Shown piece by piece: positions 34,870 to 42,793 of a stretch of DNA of 64,000 nt (its first letter is position 1; every line of letters starts with the position of its first letter). Origin of the DNA: Duganella alba (GTDB lineage: Bacteria > Pseudomonadota > Gammaproteobacteria > Burkholderiales > Burkholderiaceae_D); the NCBI RefSeq assembly GCF_009674495.1, contig NZ_WKJN01000001.1, positions 1 to 64,000 of the forward strand. The letters run 5' to 3'. The notes under the pieces are model-generated. The model saw only the letters and a list, made by a program, of their open reading frames with translations. It searched no databases and was not told the DNA's origin. The translations under genes were made by a program, and so were the position numbers.

Positions 34870-35259
34870 ATGGCGCGCGGAACGGCATCTATCGGCAAGG
34901 ACAGTTACACCACCAAAATCGAGGTCGGCGGCCACGCCCTGACGGCCGACGAGCCGGCCCGCAACGGCGGCCACGACGCCGGTCCGGCGCCGTATGATTT
35001 CCTGTTGGCAGGGCTCGGCGCCTGCACCGCCATCACGCTGCGCATGTACGCCGACCGCAAGCAGTGGCCGGTGACAGCGGTCGACGTCCAGCTGCACCTG
35101 ACCCACGCGGAAGACGGCGCCATGTTGGTCCGCCGCACGCTCTCCATCCAGGGCGACGTGGACGCCGCACAAAAAGCCCGCATGGCGGAAATCGCCGAGA
35201 AGACGCCTGTCACGCTGACCCTCAAAGCCGGCCTGCGCATCGATACGACGCTGACCTAA
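34870..35259 (+). CDS. OsmC-family protein with one cysteine
   Basis: 129 residues with the OsmC/Ohr fold signature (GGHALTADEP, GPAPYDFLLAGLGACTAITLRMYADRK). The proximal Cys of LGACT is present. The second cysteine, usually in KCPV near the C-terminus, is replaced by Thr (AEKTPVTLTL), so a standard two-cysteine peroxidase cycle is not possible without an outside thiol. ATG 34870 follows AAGGA. Cytoplasmic; role in hydroperoxide detoxification is likely for the family but unproven here. The gene is divergent from the receptor gene at 32487-34754. Confidence 0.85.
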   Translation: MARGTASIGKDSYTTKIEVGGHALTADEPARNGGHDAGPAPYDFLLAGLGACTAITLRMYADRKQWPVTAVDVQLHLTHAEDGAMLVRRTLSIQGDVDAAQKARMAEIAEKTPVTLTLKAGLRIDTTLT

Positions 35260-35294
35260 AGTCCGCCCATGCATTTTTAGCATTTTCCGGGAAC

Positions 35295-35310
35295 TGGCAC
35301 AGCCGGCGCG
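35295..35310 (+). promoter_or_regulatory. Possible sigma-54 promoter of the PEP-CTERM operon
   Basis: TGGCACAGCCGGCGCG keeps the -24 GG and -12 GC dinucleotides at the right spacing and the TGGCAC box, though the -12 box lacks TT. PEP-CTERM genes in several betaproteobacteria depend on sigma-54 with the PrsK/PrsR activator. A GTGGT-CTA-ACCAC palindrome (35310-35322) lies around the expected start site. Confidence 0.4.
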
Positions 35311-35359
35311 TGGTCTAACCACAGCAAGTTGAGCCGTATAACCACTTCCGGGAGATGAT

Positions 35360-36400
35360 ATGGACCTGACTAAATGTCTGGCGGGGCTGCTCGTGGCCGC
35401 CGCCAGTTGCTCCGCCGTAGGCGCGCCTCTGTTGACGGAGGGCTTCAACAATGTCGCGGCGCTCCCCGCCAATGGCTGGGTATTCCTCAACAACAGTGCG
35501 CCGCCCGGCAGCACGGGATGGTTCCAGGGGCAGCCGGCTTTCTTCCCGGCAGCGGCCGGGCCGGCCGATTCCTACATCGCGGCCAACTTCAACAACGCCG
35601 CGTTCGGCGGCGAGGTGAGCAACTGGCTGTTGACGCCGCAGGTGGTGCTGGTCAATGGCGAATCGCTGAACTTTTCGCTGCGCCTGCTCGGCGAAGGCTT
35701 GCTGGACCGCGTTGAAGTCTATTTCAGCGACAGCGGCGCGAGTACCGACGTCAGCGGGGATTTCTCGTTCCTGGCTTCGTTCGCATCGGACGTGGATACG
35801 GGCTGGCAAGACCAGACGCTGCTGATCAGCGGCCTGACCGCGCCGGCCAGCGGCCGCTTCGGTTTCCGTTACGTGGTCGATGACACCAGCCTCAACGGCA
35901 ACTACATCGGTATCGACAGCGTCAGCATCAACGCGCTGCCCGAGCCGGCCACGATCGCGCTGGTCTGCCTCGGCGCGCTGGCGCTGCGTCAGCGCAAACG
36001 CATCCGCCGCCACTGGCTGGCCGCCGCCGGCCTGGGCAGCCTGGCGTTCGCTGCGCAGGCCGCGCCGCAAAACGACGGCATCATGACTTTTCCGCACGTG
36101 CAGGTCGTGCGGCAGCCGGCGCCGGCCGCGTCGCCACAGCAGGGTGGCTTCATGGCCTACAAAGACCCGGTCACCGGCCAACTGACCAATCCCAATGCCG
36201 AGCAGGCCGCCTTGCTGACGGCATCGGCCCGCACGGTCGCGCCCATCGCCAGGCAGGCGCCGCCGCAAGTGGCGCGCGCCCGGCACGGCGGCGTCAGCCT
36301 GAAGCTGGACGATCGCCAGGCCCGCTACGCCATCGCGCGCAAGGCCGCCGACGGCAGCATCACCGAAACCTGCGAACCGAAGCCGGGAGAACAGCAATGA
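35360..36400 (+). CDS. Choice-of-anchor J protein with internal PEP-CTERM signal fused to post-PEP-CTERM domain
   Basis: 346 residues. Signal peptide (LLVAAASCSAVGA), then a beta-sandwich of choice-of-anchor J type (LLTEGFNNVAALPANGW, WLLTPQVVL) to about residue 190. The PEP-CTERM sorting signal (LPEPATIALVCLGALALRQRKRIRR) falls at about 194-218 instead of at the end. After it comes a signal-like helix with AQA cut site (LAAAGLGSLAFAAQA) and 110 more residues resembling the post-PEP-CTERM-1 domain. Exosortase/archaeosortase machinery would cleave at PEP and release the second part. ATG follows GGGAG. The stop overlaps the next ATG (ATGA), so the downstream metalloprotease is translated in step. 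Confidence 0.8.
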   Translation: MDLTKCLAGLLVAAASCSAVGAPLLTEGFNNVAALPANGWVFLNNSAPPGSTGWFQGQPAFFPAAAGPADSYIAANFNNAAFGGEVSNWLLTPQVVLVNGESLNFSLRLLGEGLLDRVEVYFSDSGASTDVSGDFSFLASFASDVDTGWQDQTLLISGLTAPASGRFGFRYVVDDTSLNGNYIGIDSVSINALPEPATIALVCLGALALRQRKRIRRHWLAAAGLGSLAFAAQAAPQNDGIMTFPHVQVVRQPAPAASPQQGGFMAYKDPVTGQLTNPNAEQAALLTASARTVAPIARQAPPQVARARHGGVSLKLDDRQARYAIARKAADGSITETCEPKPGEQQ

Positions 36401-37800
36401 ACAAGCTGCTGACCTTCTTGATTGCACTGCTGATGTGCTCCACCAGCTGGGCCGCGGCCACCATCACCATCGTCAACGGCGATCCGCCCGGCATCGGCTT
36501 CAACGATCCCACGCCGGTCACGCCGGTGGGCGGCAACACCGGCATCACGCTTGGCGCGCAGCGTCTGAACGCCTTCCAGGCCGCCGCCAGCAAGTGGGGC
36601 GAGACCTTGAACAGCACCGTGCCCATCCGCGTACTGGCGACCTGGGACGCCTTGCCGTGCACCGACACCGCCGCCGTGCTGGGCAGCGCCGGCGCGCTGG
36701 AGGTGTTTTCCGACTTCCCCGGCGCGCCGCAGCCGAACGCCTGGTTCGGCAAGGCCGAAACCAACAAGCTGATCGGTTTCGACGCCGACCCGGACACGCC
36801 GGACATCCGCGCCCGCTTCAACGTCAACCTCGGCCAGCCCGGCTGCTTCACCGGTTCGCCGTTCTACCTGGGGCTGGATAACCAGCACGGCCCATACACC
36901 GACCTGGTCACCGTGCTGCTGCACGAGTTCGCGCACGGCCTCGGCTTCCAGACCTACACCGACGACCAGACCGGCGAACTGCTGGCAGGCATCCCCAGCA
37001 TCTGGGACTACTTCCTGCTCGACACCAGCACCGGCAAGGTGTGGAAGGACATGACCGACGCCGAGCGCGTGGCGTCCGCCGTCAAATCCGGCAAGCTGGT
37101 GTGGAATGGCGTACTGGTGACAGCCGCCGCGCAAAGCGTGCTTCAGCGCGGCACGCCGATCCTGACGGTGCTGACGCCGCCGGAAGTGGCCGGCGTGTAC
37201 CAGGTCGGCACCGCCGGTTTCGGTCCGCCGCTGTCCAGTCCCGGCCTGACCGGGGAGGTGATGCCGGTGCTCGACACGCCGCCGGACCTGGGCCTGGCGT
37301 GCGCGCCGCTGTCGCCGATCAACCTGCTGGCGGTCAAGGGCAAGATCGCGCTGGTCGACCGCGGCGTGTGCACCTTCGTGGTCAAGATCCGCAACGTGCA
37401 GGATGCCGGCGCCATCGGCGCGATTGTGGCCGACAATGTGGCCGGCGCGCCGCCGCCGGGCCTGGGCGGCAGCGATCCGTCGATTGTCATTCCGGCCGTG
37501 CGCATCACGCAGGAAGATGGCCAGGTGCTGAAGCAGGCGCTGGCGAAGCGCACGCGCGCACATTCGGGCATGTTCGCCAATCTCGGCGTGAATCTTGGCG
37601 TGCGCGCCGGCGCCGATCCGCTGGGGCGCGTGCTGATGTACGCGCCGCGGCCCAATCAGCCCGGGTCGTCGGTCTCGCATTACGACACCAGCGCCACGCC
37701 CAACCTGTTGATGGAACCGGCGATCAATGCCGATCTGACACACGAGGTGAAGCCGCCGTTTGACTTGACCTATCCGCTGCTCAGGGATATCGGGTGGTAG
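36397..37800 (+). CDS. Exported PA-domain zinc metalloprotease-like protein
   Basis: 467 residues with a signal peptide (LLTFLIALLMCSTSWA). A zinc-binding HEFAHGLGF (His176, Glu177, His180) gives an HExxHxxG metzincin-like site; a third His six residues on is not obvious, and the Thr at that position (FQT) leaves the third ligand unclear. A protease-associated (PA) domain (LAVKGKIALVDRGVCTFVVKIRNVQDAGAIGAIV) is inserted near residues 300-370. The C-terminus (DLTYPLLRDIGW) closes the fold; there is no PEP-CTERM signal. Translation is coupled by ATGA to the PEP-CTERM fusion protein, so the protease may act on it or travel with it; that pairing is an inference. Confidence 0.82.
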   Translation: MNKLLTFLIALLMCSTSWAAATITIVNGDPPGIGFNDPTPVTPVGGNTGITLGAQRLNAFQAAASKWGETLNSTVPIRVLATWDALPCTDTAAVLGSAGALEVFSDFPGAPQPNAWFGKAETNKLIGFDADPDTPDIRARFNVNLGQPGCFTGSPFYLGLDNQHGPYTDLVTVLLHEFAHGLGFQTYTDDQTGELLAGIPSIWDYFLLDTSTGKVWKDMTDAERVASAVKSGKLVWNGVLVTAAAQSVLQRGTPILTVLTPPEVAGVYQVGTAGFGPPLSSPGLTGEVMPVLDTPPDLGLACAPLSPINLLAVKGKIALVDRGVCTFVVKIRNVQDAGAIGAIVADNVAGAPPPGLGGSDPSIVIPAVRITQEDGQVLKQALAKRTRAHSGMFANLGVNLGVRAGADPLGRVLMYAPRPNQPGSSVSHYDTSATPNLLMEPAINADLTHEVKPPFDLTYPLLRDIGW

Positions 37801-37804
37801 GGCG

Positions 37805-38137
37805 TCAGGCCGGCGCGGTGGTGACGTAGTCGACGATGCGGTCGGCGCAGGCCTCGGAGATGGCGATGAAGCGGGCGCCGTTGCGGAAGCGCCCATGCGT
37901 GCCTACGGTGCTGCTATGGACTACCGTCAGCGTGATCTCGTTGCGGATCGAGCTGCCGGGGAAGCAGAAATTCAGTAGCAATTGTTCATCAGTGGGCATG
38001 GCATGGTCGCTGACGAAGGCGACGCCCATGCGCGAGATATCGATGATCTGCGTCGGCGTCGTGGTCTTGCCATGGGGGTCAGTGATGTAGGCGTCCACCT
38101 GCAGCAGGCGCCTGACATGCTCTCGTCTCGGGTCCAT
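37805..38137 (-). CDS. PilZ-domain protein
   Basis: 110 residues, a single PilZ domain. The c-di-GMP motifs are visible: an Arg-rich N-terminus (RREHVRRL) standing for RxxxR, and DISRMGVAF for the [DN]xSxxG motif. It should bind c-di-GMP in the cytoplasm and influence motility, exopolysaccharide or pili; the target is unknown. It is tail to tail with the metalloprotease gene (four bases apart) and divergent from recQ. Confidence 0.85.
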   Translation of the reverse strand: MDPRREHVRRLLQVDAYITDPHGKTTTPTQIIDISRMGVAFVSDHAMPTDEQLLLNFCFPGSSIRNEITLTVVHSSTVGTHGRFRNGARFIAISEACADRIVDYVTTAPA

Positions 38138-38249
38138 CGTTTTTTGGGATAGCCACTAAAAGCAGTAGTATGACAGATCCGCCCACCCCTCGGCCAGCGC
38201 CGTGTGCTGCCGCACATACGGGCACTGTGTTTCTTGCTACGTTGGCAGC

Positions 38250-39578
38250 ATGACTACACAACTCGACAAACAGGTGGACCGGCTGCTGCGCAAGGTCTTC
38301 GGCATCGACGCGCTGCGCGACGGCCAGCGCCGCGTCATCGACAGCGTCCTGGCTGGCCGCGACACGCTGGCGGTGATGCCGACCGGCAGCGGCAAATCGC
38401 TGTGCTACCAGCTGCCCGCGCAGCTGATGAAGGGGATGACGCTGGTTGTCTCGCCCCTGATTTCGCTGATGAAGGACCAGGCCGAGCGGCTGGAGGAGGG
38501 CGGCATCGCCAGCGCCACGCAGGTCAACAGCAGCCTGTCGCGCGCCGACGAACTGGAAGCGCTGGAGGCGATTGAAAACGCCGGCAAGGACGTGGTGTTC
38601 TGCACGCCGGAGCGGCTGGCCACGGCCGAATTCCAGGCGCTGCTGCAACAGCAGGAGATCGCGCTGGTGGTCATCGACGAGGCCCACTGCATTTCGCAAT
38701 GGGGGCACGACTTCCGTCCCGCCTTCCTGGCAATCGGCGCCGCGCTGGAAGCGCTGGGCAAGCCGCAGGTGCTGGCCTTGACCGCCACCGCCACCGACGA
38801 CGTGATCGCCGATATCCGCGCGCAGCTGGCGCGGCCGCGCATGCGCGTGGTGAACACGGGGATCTACCGGCCCAACCTGCAGTACCGCGTGCGCCAGGTG
38901 ACCAATCCCGATGAAAAGAACGATGTGCTGCTGGAGCTGGTGCGCAACACGCGCGGCGTCGGCATCATCTACGCCGCCACCGTCAAGGCGGTGAAGGAGA
39001 CCCATGCCTTGCTGGCGGAGGCTGGCGAAAGCGTCACGCTATACCATGGCCGCCTGAAGGCGGCGGAGCGCAGCGAGAACCAGAACCTGTTCATGAACGG
39101 CGAGCGCCGCGTGATGGTGGCGACCAACGCCTTCGGCATGGGCATCGACAAGACCGATACGCGCTTCGTCATTCACCTGCAAGTGCCGGGCAATCTGGAA
39201 GCCTACTATCAGGAATCCGGCCGCGCCGGCCGCGATGGCGAGGATGCCGAATGCACGCTGCTGTACTACCACGACGACACGCGGCTGCAGAAATTCTTCC
39301 TCATGAAGAGCAAGGCGCCGGACGAGAAGCATGAACTCGACCGCGAAAAACTGGAACGCATGATCAACTATGCGCAGAGCGGTTTTTGCCGCTGGAAGCT
39401 GCTGCTGGATTACTTCGGCGACCCGGTGCCCGGCTTCGAGAAATGCTGCCGCTGCGATAACTGCGAGTCGCCGCCGGTCATCTCAGGGGATCACTTCGAA
39501 CAGCAGGAACTGGGTCACCTGGGACTTGCTGAAGTTGTCGTCCGAGATCAGCATCAGGCTGGCGTGGCCGTTGGCTAG
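38250..39578 (+). CDS. recQ: RecQ-family DNA helicase, short form without RQC/HRDC
   Basis: 442 residues. Superfamily 2 helicase motifs are all there: Q-motif region, Walker A MPTGSGKSLCYQLPA, DEAH in VVIDEAHCISQWGHDFR, LTATA, and motif VI QESGRAGRDG. The zinc subdomain cysteines follow (CRWKLLLDYFG, CCRCDNC). After these the protein runs only about 35 residues, and those overlap 96 bases of the convergent gene, so the natural protein effectively ends at the zinc site. The RQC winged helix and HRDC domain of canonical RecQ are missing. It should unwind DNA 3' to 5' but with altered substrate choice. ATG 38250 is the only start placing the helicase core at the N-terminus. Confidence 0.85.
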   Translation: MTTQLDKQVDRLLRKVFGIDALRDGQRRVIDSVLAGRDTLAVMPTGSGKSLCYQLPAQLMKGMTLVVSPLISLMKDQAERLEEGGIASATQVNSSLSRADELEALEAIENAGKDVVFCTPERLATAEFQALLQQQEIALVVIDEAHCISQWGHDFRPAFLAIGAALEALGKPQVLALTATATDDVIADIRAQLARPRMRVVNTGIYRPNLQYRVRQVTNPDEKNDVLLELVRNTRGVGIIYAATVKAVKETHALLAEAGESVTLYHGRLKAAERSENQNLFMNGERRVMVATNAFGMGIDKTDTRFVIHLQVPGNLEAYYQESGRAGRDGEDAECTLLYYHDDTRLQKFFLMKSKAPDEKHELDREKLERMINYAQSGFCRWKLLLDYFGDPVPGFEKCCRCDNCESPPVISGDHFEQQELGHLGLAEVVVRDQHQAGVAVG

Positions 39579-40613
39579 GCGCGGGCCGAAGGCGATGCCT
39601 TCCAGGTTGTCGATGATCGGCAGGCCGACGCTGGCCAGATCCAGCACCAGGCGCTTTTTCATTTGCGTGAACTGCGCGCCTTTCAGCGTCGGCAGGTTCT
39701 GGATGTCGCTGGCGCCGGCGGCGTCGACTTCGTAAATGCGCACATAGGTCCTGTAGCTGTCGTCATCGGCCTGCACGCCGGATCGCTCCAGCGTCAGCAG
39801 GCGCGTCTCGCTGAGCGACAGCATCTCCGAGATGCCGTTATCTGCCGCCTTGCCTTTGCCCGGCGTGGCTGGAATCGCGTCCAGCGGATACGCGTATTGG
39901 CCCAGCACCTTGCCGTCCCGCGTGAAGTGGGTGATGCGGTTGATTGCGCCATGCGCAGGATCAGGCTCCGGTCCATCCTGGTACATCGGGCCTTCCAGCG
40001 ATACCCAGAGCGTGCGGCCATCCGGCGCAAAGCTCAACCCTTCGAATGCCTGGTTGTCGCGCGGCCCGGACTTGCGTTCCTTCGACACCGTGAAAAGCGG
40101 CGGCAGCGGCAGCTCGGAAATGAAACGGCCATCGCGCGTGGCGTGGCGCACAAACGGATCAAGGCCCAGCTTGACGTCGCCCTCGCTGGCATACCAGATG
40201 CTGGCGTCGCGCGGATCGACACGCATGGTTTCCAGATCCGGCACCACGCCATGGCCGGCCTTGTAGCCTTCCTTCGGCGGATAAACGCTGCCGTCCGGTT
40301 GCAGCAGCATGGTCACGCCGGTCAGCTGTACCGGCTGGAACGCGTGTTCGTCGAACGCCAGCCTGGCGCGGTAGTAGCGCGCCGGATTGTGCTGCGAGCG
40401 GTCGTCGCTGATCATCACCCATTCATCGTTGGCGGCGTCGTAGTCGATGCCGGACAGGCCGCCGACCATGGTGCCCTGGAATTGCATGCGATAGGGCAGG
40501 CGCTGCTCCCCGATGAAGCGCAGGCTGGAAACTGTGTTCGGCTGCTGGACAGGAAGCTGCGCGCAGGCGCCCAATGCGAGCGCGCTGATAAGAGTGATGA
40601 TGGTCTTTTTCAT
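39483..40613 (-). CDS. Phytase-like esterase lipoprotein
   Basis: 376 residues with a lipoprotein signal (ALALGACAQ, lipidated Cys17). The remainder is a beta-propeller of the phytase-like family (esterase-like activity of phytase): GGLSGIDYDAANDEWVMISDDRS, DLETMRVDPRDASIWYASEGDV, FEGLSFAPDGRTLWVSLEG, LEGIAFGP. Members are periplasmic or outer-membrane-anchored and may hydrolyse phosphoesters, though activity has rarely been shown. It overlaps the 3' end of recQ by 96 bases. It follows the COG0523 GTPase gene by 17 bases on the same strand, so the two may share a transcript. Confidence 0.85.
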   Translation of the reverse strand: MKKTIITLISALALGACAQLPVQQPNTVSSLRFIGEQRLPYRMQFQGTMVGGLSGIDYDAANDEWVMISDDRSQHNPARYYRARLAFDEHAFQPVQLTGVTMLLQPDGSVYPPKEGYKAGHGVVPDLETMRVDPRDASIWYASEGDVKLGLDPFVRHATRDGRFISELPLPPLFTVSKERKSGPRDNQAFEGLSFAPDGRTLWVSLEGPMYQDGPEPDPAHGAINRITHFTRDGKVLGQYAYPLDAIPATPGKGKAADNGISEMLSLSETRLLTLERSGVQADDDSYRTYVRIYEVDAAGASDIQNLPTLKGAQFTQMKKRLVLDLASVGLPIIDNLEGIAFGPRLANGHASLMLISDDNFSKSQVTQFLLFEVIP

Positions 40614-40630
40614 GGACGCGCATCATATCA

Positions 40631-41779
40631 TCACTCGATAACCCATTCAGGGAACGGGTCCGCATAGCGCTGCCACGCGGCTTCGCCGGCCGCCTGCTCG
40701 GCGTCGGTCAGCACGCAGTAGGAGAACGCTTCTTCGATCGCCGCGCGGTCCAGGTTCTGGCCGATGAACACCACCTCGTTGAAGCGCTCATCGTATGGCT
40801 CGGCCCAGCGGCCGACCGGTTCCACCGAGGCGATGCGGCCGGCGCGCGAATACGCCACCGCCCATTCCGGCCGCGTGGCCAGCCACAAATAGCCCTTGGC
40901 GCGCAGCAGGCCAGGGAAGGCTTGATCGAGAAAGTGGTTGAAGCGCTGCGGATGAATGGCGCGCTCCTCGCGCAGCACGAAGCTGGAGATGCCGTATTCC
41001 TCGGTTTCCGGCGTGTGCTCGCCGGCCAGTTCGCGCGCCCAGCCGGCCATTTCGCTGGCTTTCTCCAGATCGAACTTGCCGGTGCCGAGAATTTTATGCA
41101 GCGGCACCTGGCCACGCTCGGCGTAGGTGATGACGGCGCCGGGATTCAGTGCCTTGATTACCGCACGTACTTCGCCCAGATGCTCCATCGACACCAGGTC
41201 GGTCTTGCTCACTACGACCACGTCGGCAAATTCGATCTGCTCGCACAGCAGGCTGGCCAGCGTGCGGTCGTCGCCTTCGCCGGCGGTTTCGCCGCGCTGG
41301 GCCAGGAAGTCGGTGCTGTTGTAGTCGGCCAGCAGGTTGAGGGCGTCGACCACGGTGACCATGGTGTCGATGCGCGCCACCTGGTTCAGCGAACGGCCGT
41401 GTTCATCCTCGAAGTCGAAGGTGGCTGCGACCGGCATCGGTTCGCCGACGCCGGTCGACTCGATCAACAGATAATCGAAGCGTCCTTCGGCGGCCAGCTT
41501 GCGCACTTCCAGCAGCAGGTCTTCGCGCAGCGTGCAGCAGATGCAGCCGTTGCTCATTTCGACCATGCGTTCTTCGGTGCGCGACAGGGCGGCGCCGGCG
41601 CTCTCGCTGCCGTCGCGCAGCAGGCTGGCGTCGATATTTACTTCGCTCATGTCGTTGACGATGACGGCCACGCGCAGGCCGTCGCGGTTGGCCAGGATGT
41701 GGTTGAGCAGGGTGGTTTTGCCGGCGCCAAGGAAGCCGGAAAGGACGGTGACGGGCAGGCGTGGGTCTGGATTGGACAT
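40631..41779 (-). CDS. COG0523 GTPase, ZigA-type zinc metallochaperone
   Basis: 382 residues. G1 motif GFLGAGKT (15-22), the metal-binding GCICC (Cys79, 81, 82), the SKTD guanine motif and the CobW C-terminal domain identify a COG0523 GTPase. Proteins of this type encoded beside zur are Zur-regulated zinc chaperones (ZigA, ZNG1-like) that deliver zinc to key enzymes under starvation. The gene follows zur on the same strand with an 85-bp gap, which holds two GCAA-N5-TTGC palindromes, so it probably has its own regulated promoter. Confidence 0.88.
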   Translation of the reverse strand: MSNPDPRLPVTVLSGFLGAGKTTLLNHILANRDGLRVAVIVNDMSEVNIDASLLRDGSESAGAALSRTEERMVEMSNGCICCTLREDLLLEVRKLAAEGRFDYLLIESTGVGEPMPVAATFDFEDEHGRSLNQVARIDTMVTVVDALNLLADYNSTDFLAQRGETAGEGDDRTLASLLCEQIEFADVVVVSKTDLVSMEHLGEVRAVIKALNPGAVITYAERGQVPLHKILGTGKFDLEKASEMAGWARELAGEHTPETEEYGISSFVLREERAIHPQRFNHFLDQAFPGLLRAKGYLWLATRPEWAVAYSRAGRIASVEPVGRWAEPYDERFNEVVFIGQNLDRAAIEEAFSYCVLTDAEQAAGEAAWQRYADPFPEWVIE

Positions 41780-41798
41780 GCTGAATCTCGCTTAATAA

Positions 41799-41815
41799 AT
41801 GCAATCGAGTTGCAT
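41799..41815. promoter_or_regulatory. Palindrome 1 before the zinc GTPase gene (Zur operator candidate)
   Basis: ATGCAA-TCGAG-TTGCAT is a perfect 6-bp inverted repeat with a 5-base spacer, centred 28 bases upstream of the COG0523 ATG. It shares the GCAA-N5-TTGC core with palindrome 2, 38 bp away. Given that zur is the neighbouring gene, these are the most likely Zur sites, although they differ from the enterobacterial Zur box. Confidence 0.5.
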
Positions 41816-41835
41816 ATTAAGCTGATTCAAATACA

Positions 41836-41854
41836 AACGCAACTAGCTTGCGTT
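41836..41854. promoter_or_regulatory. Palindrome 2 before the zinc GTPase gene (Zur operator candidate)
   Basis: AACGCAA-CTAGC-TTGCGTT has perfect 7-bp arms and a 5-base spacer. The centres of the two palindromes are 38 bp apart. It lies 11 bases after the zur stop codon. Confidence 0.5.
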
Positions 41855-41864
41855 AATTAATTTC

Positions 41865-42293
41865 TCAGTTTTTACGCGAGCAGTTCGGGCAGGTGCCCTT
41901 GATGAGGAAGTCGATTTCCTGCGTCTGGAAGCCGTCCGGCAGCTTGATCTTGCGCGGCAGCGCCACTTCGGTGACGCAGGTCACCTGTTCGCACTTGGTG
42001 CACTGGAAGTGCGCGTGCTCGTGCGCGTGGTGGCCGGCGCCAGCGCTGAAGCGCCACACCTGGTCGGCGCCGGCAATGCGGTGGATCAGTTCATTTTCGG
42101 TCAGCCATTCCAGCACGCGGTAGAGCGTAACGGAGTCCAGCGCTTCGTGCGCGGTCCTGGCAAGACGGGCCTGGATTTCGTGATGGGTCAGCGATTTATT
42201 CTGGCCCAGCAAAAAGTCGAGAACCAGCACGCGCTGGCGGGTGACGCGGGCGCCGGTGGCTCGGATCTGGGATTCGGCGATATCTGTGTGCAT
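41865..42293 (-). CDS. zur: Zur-type zinc uptake regulator (Fur family)
   Basis: 142 residues. Fur winged helix (ATGARVTRQRVLVLDFLL, LDSVTLYRVLEWLTENELIHRI), an intact His-rich regulatory site (GAGHHAHEHAHFQC) and structural Cys pairs (CTKC, CPNC) are all present, in contrast to the two Fur paralogues at 23.4 and 28.0 kb. Its neighbours, a COG0523 GTPase downstream and a ZnuD-like receptor in the divergent direction, point to zinc. It should repress these genes when zinc is sufficient. The promoter region to the divergent gene is only 44 bp and no clear operator is visible there. Confidence 0.85.
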   Translation of the reverse strand: MHTDIAESQIRATGARVTRQRVLVLDFLLGQNKSLTHHEIQARLARTAHEALDSVTLYRVLEWLTENELIHRIAGADQVWRFSAGAGHHAHEHAHFQCTKCEQVTCVTEVALPRKIKLPDGFQTQEIDFLIKGTCPNCSRKN

Positions 42294-42337
42294 CCTGGTA
42301 TGGTAACACGCCCCGTATTGCGGTTAGAATACCGCCC

Positions 42338-42679
42338 ATGATTCGCCGCTCCTTCACACATGTGTTCCTCGCGCTCCTGCTGCTCCTGACGCAGCAGGTC
42401 GGGGTAACGCACGTTTATTCGCACTGGAGCGGCATCGAGCAGCCGCAAAACATCCAGCTGACCGAAGAAGACCACGCCGAGCATCGCAAGCGCGTGGCCG
42501 TCCACAAGGTCTGCGCGGAATGCGTGTCGGTGGCGCAGATGGCCGCGGCCATCACCAGTTCGCCGCTGACGCTCGCTATCTCCACCCTCAGCACCGGCCC
42601 AGTCACCGTGCCGACCACGCTGCCGGCTTGCGAACGCACCACCTGCGTTTTCCAGTCGCGCGCACCTCCTCTGGCCTGA
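42338..42679 (+). CDS. Small exported protein with HxxCxxC motif at the zinc locus
   Basis: 113 residues. A signal peptide (FLALLLLLTQQVGVTHV) is followed by a mature part with His-rich EEDHAEHRKR and HKVCAECVSVAQ, then a Ser/Thr/Pro-rich tail with two more Cys. I do not recognise a named family, though the layout resembles DUF2946 proteins. It is divergent from zur and 114 bases upstream of a ZnuD-like receptor on the same strand, so a periplasmic zinc-binding or receptor-assisting role is a fair inference. A CxxC/His protein also precedes the receptor at 48.8 kb. Confidence 0.6.
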   Translation: MIRRSFTHVFLALLLLLTQQVGVTHVYSHWSGIEQPQNIQLTEEDHAEHRKRVAVHKVCAECVSVAQMAAAITSSPLTLAISTLSTGPVTVPTTLPACERTTCVFQSRAPPLA

Positions 42680-42793
42680 CACCCGAAATCCATTCTGAAT
42701 ATTGAGATTTTTTGCCGCTGCGGGCCGCAAGGCTTTGCCTCGCGTTGTCATGCGCGTTCGCGCGGCTGTCACTTACATTGCTAGAGGTTTTAC

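Noticed and set aside
41777..41800. Third copy of the Fur-like leader motif (CTCGCTT)
   Set aside because: Only seven bases agree with the 27-bp motif; the rest belongs to the zinc GTPase palindrome.
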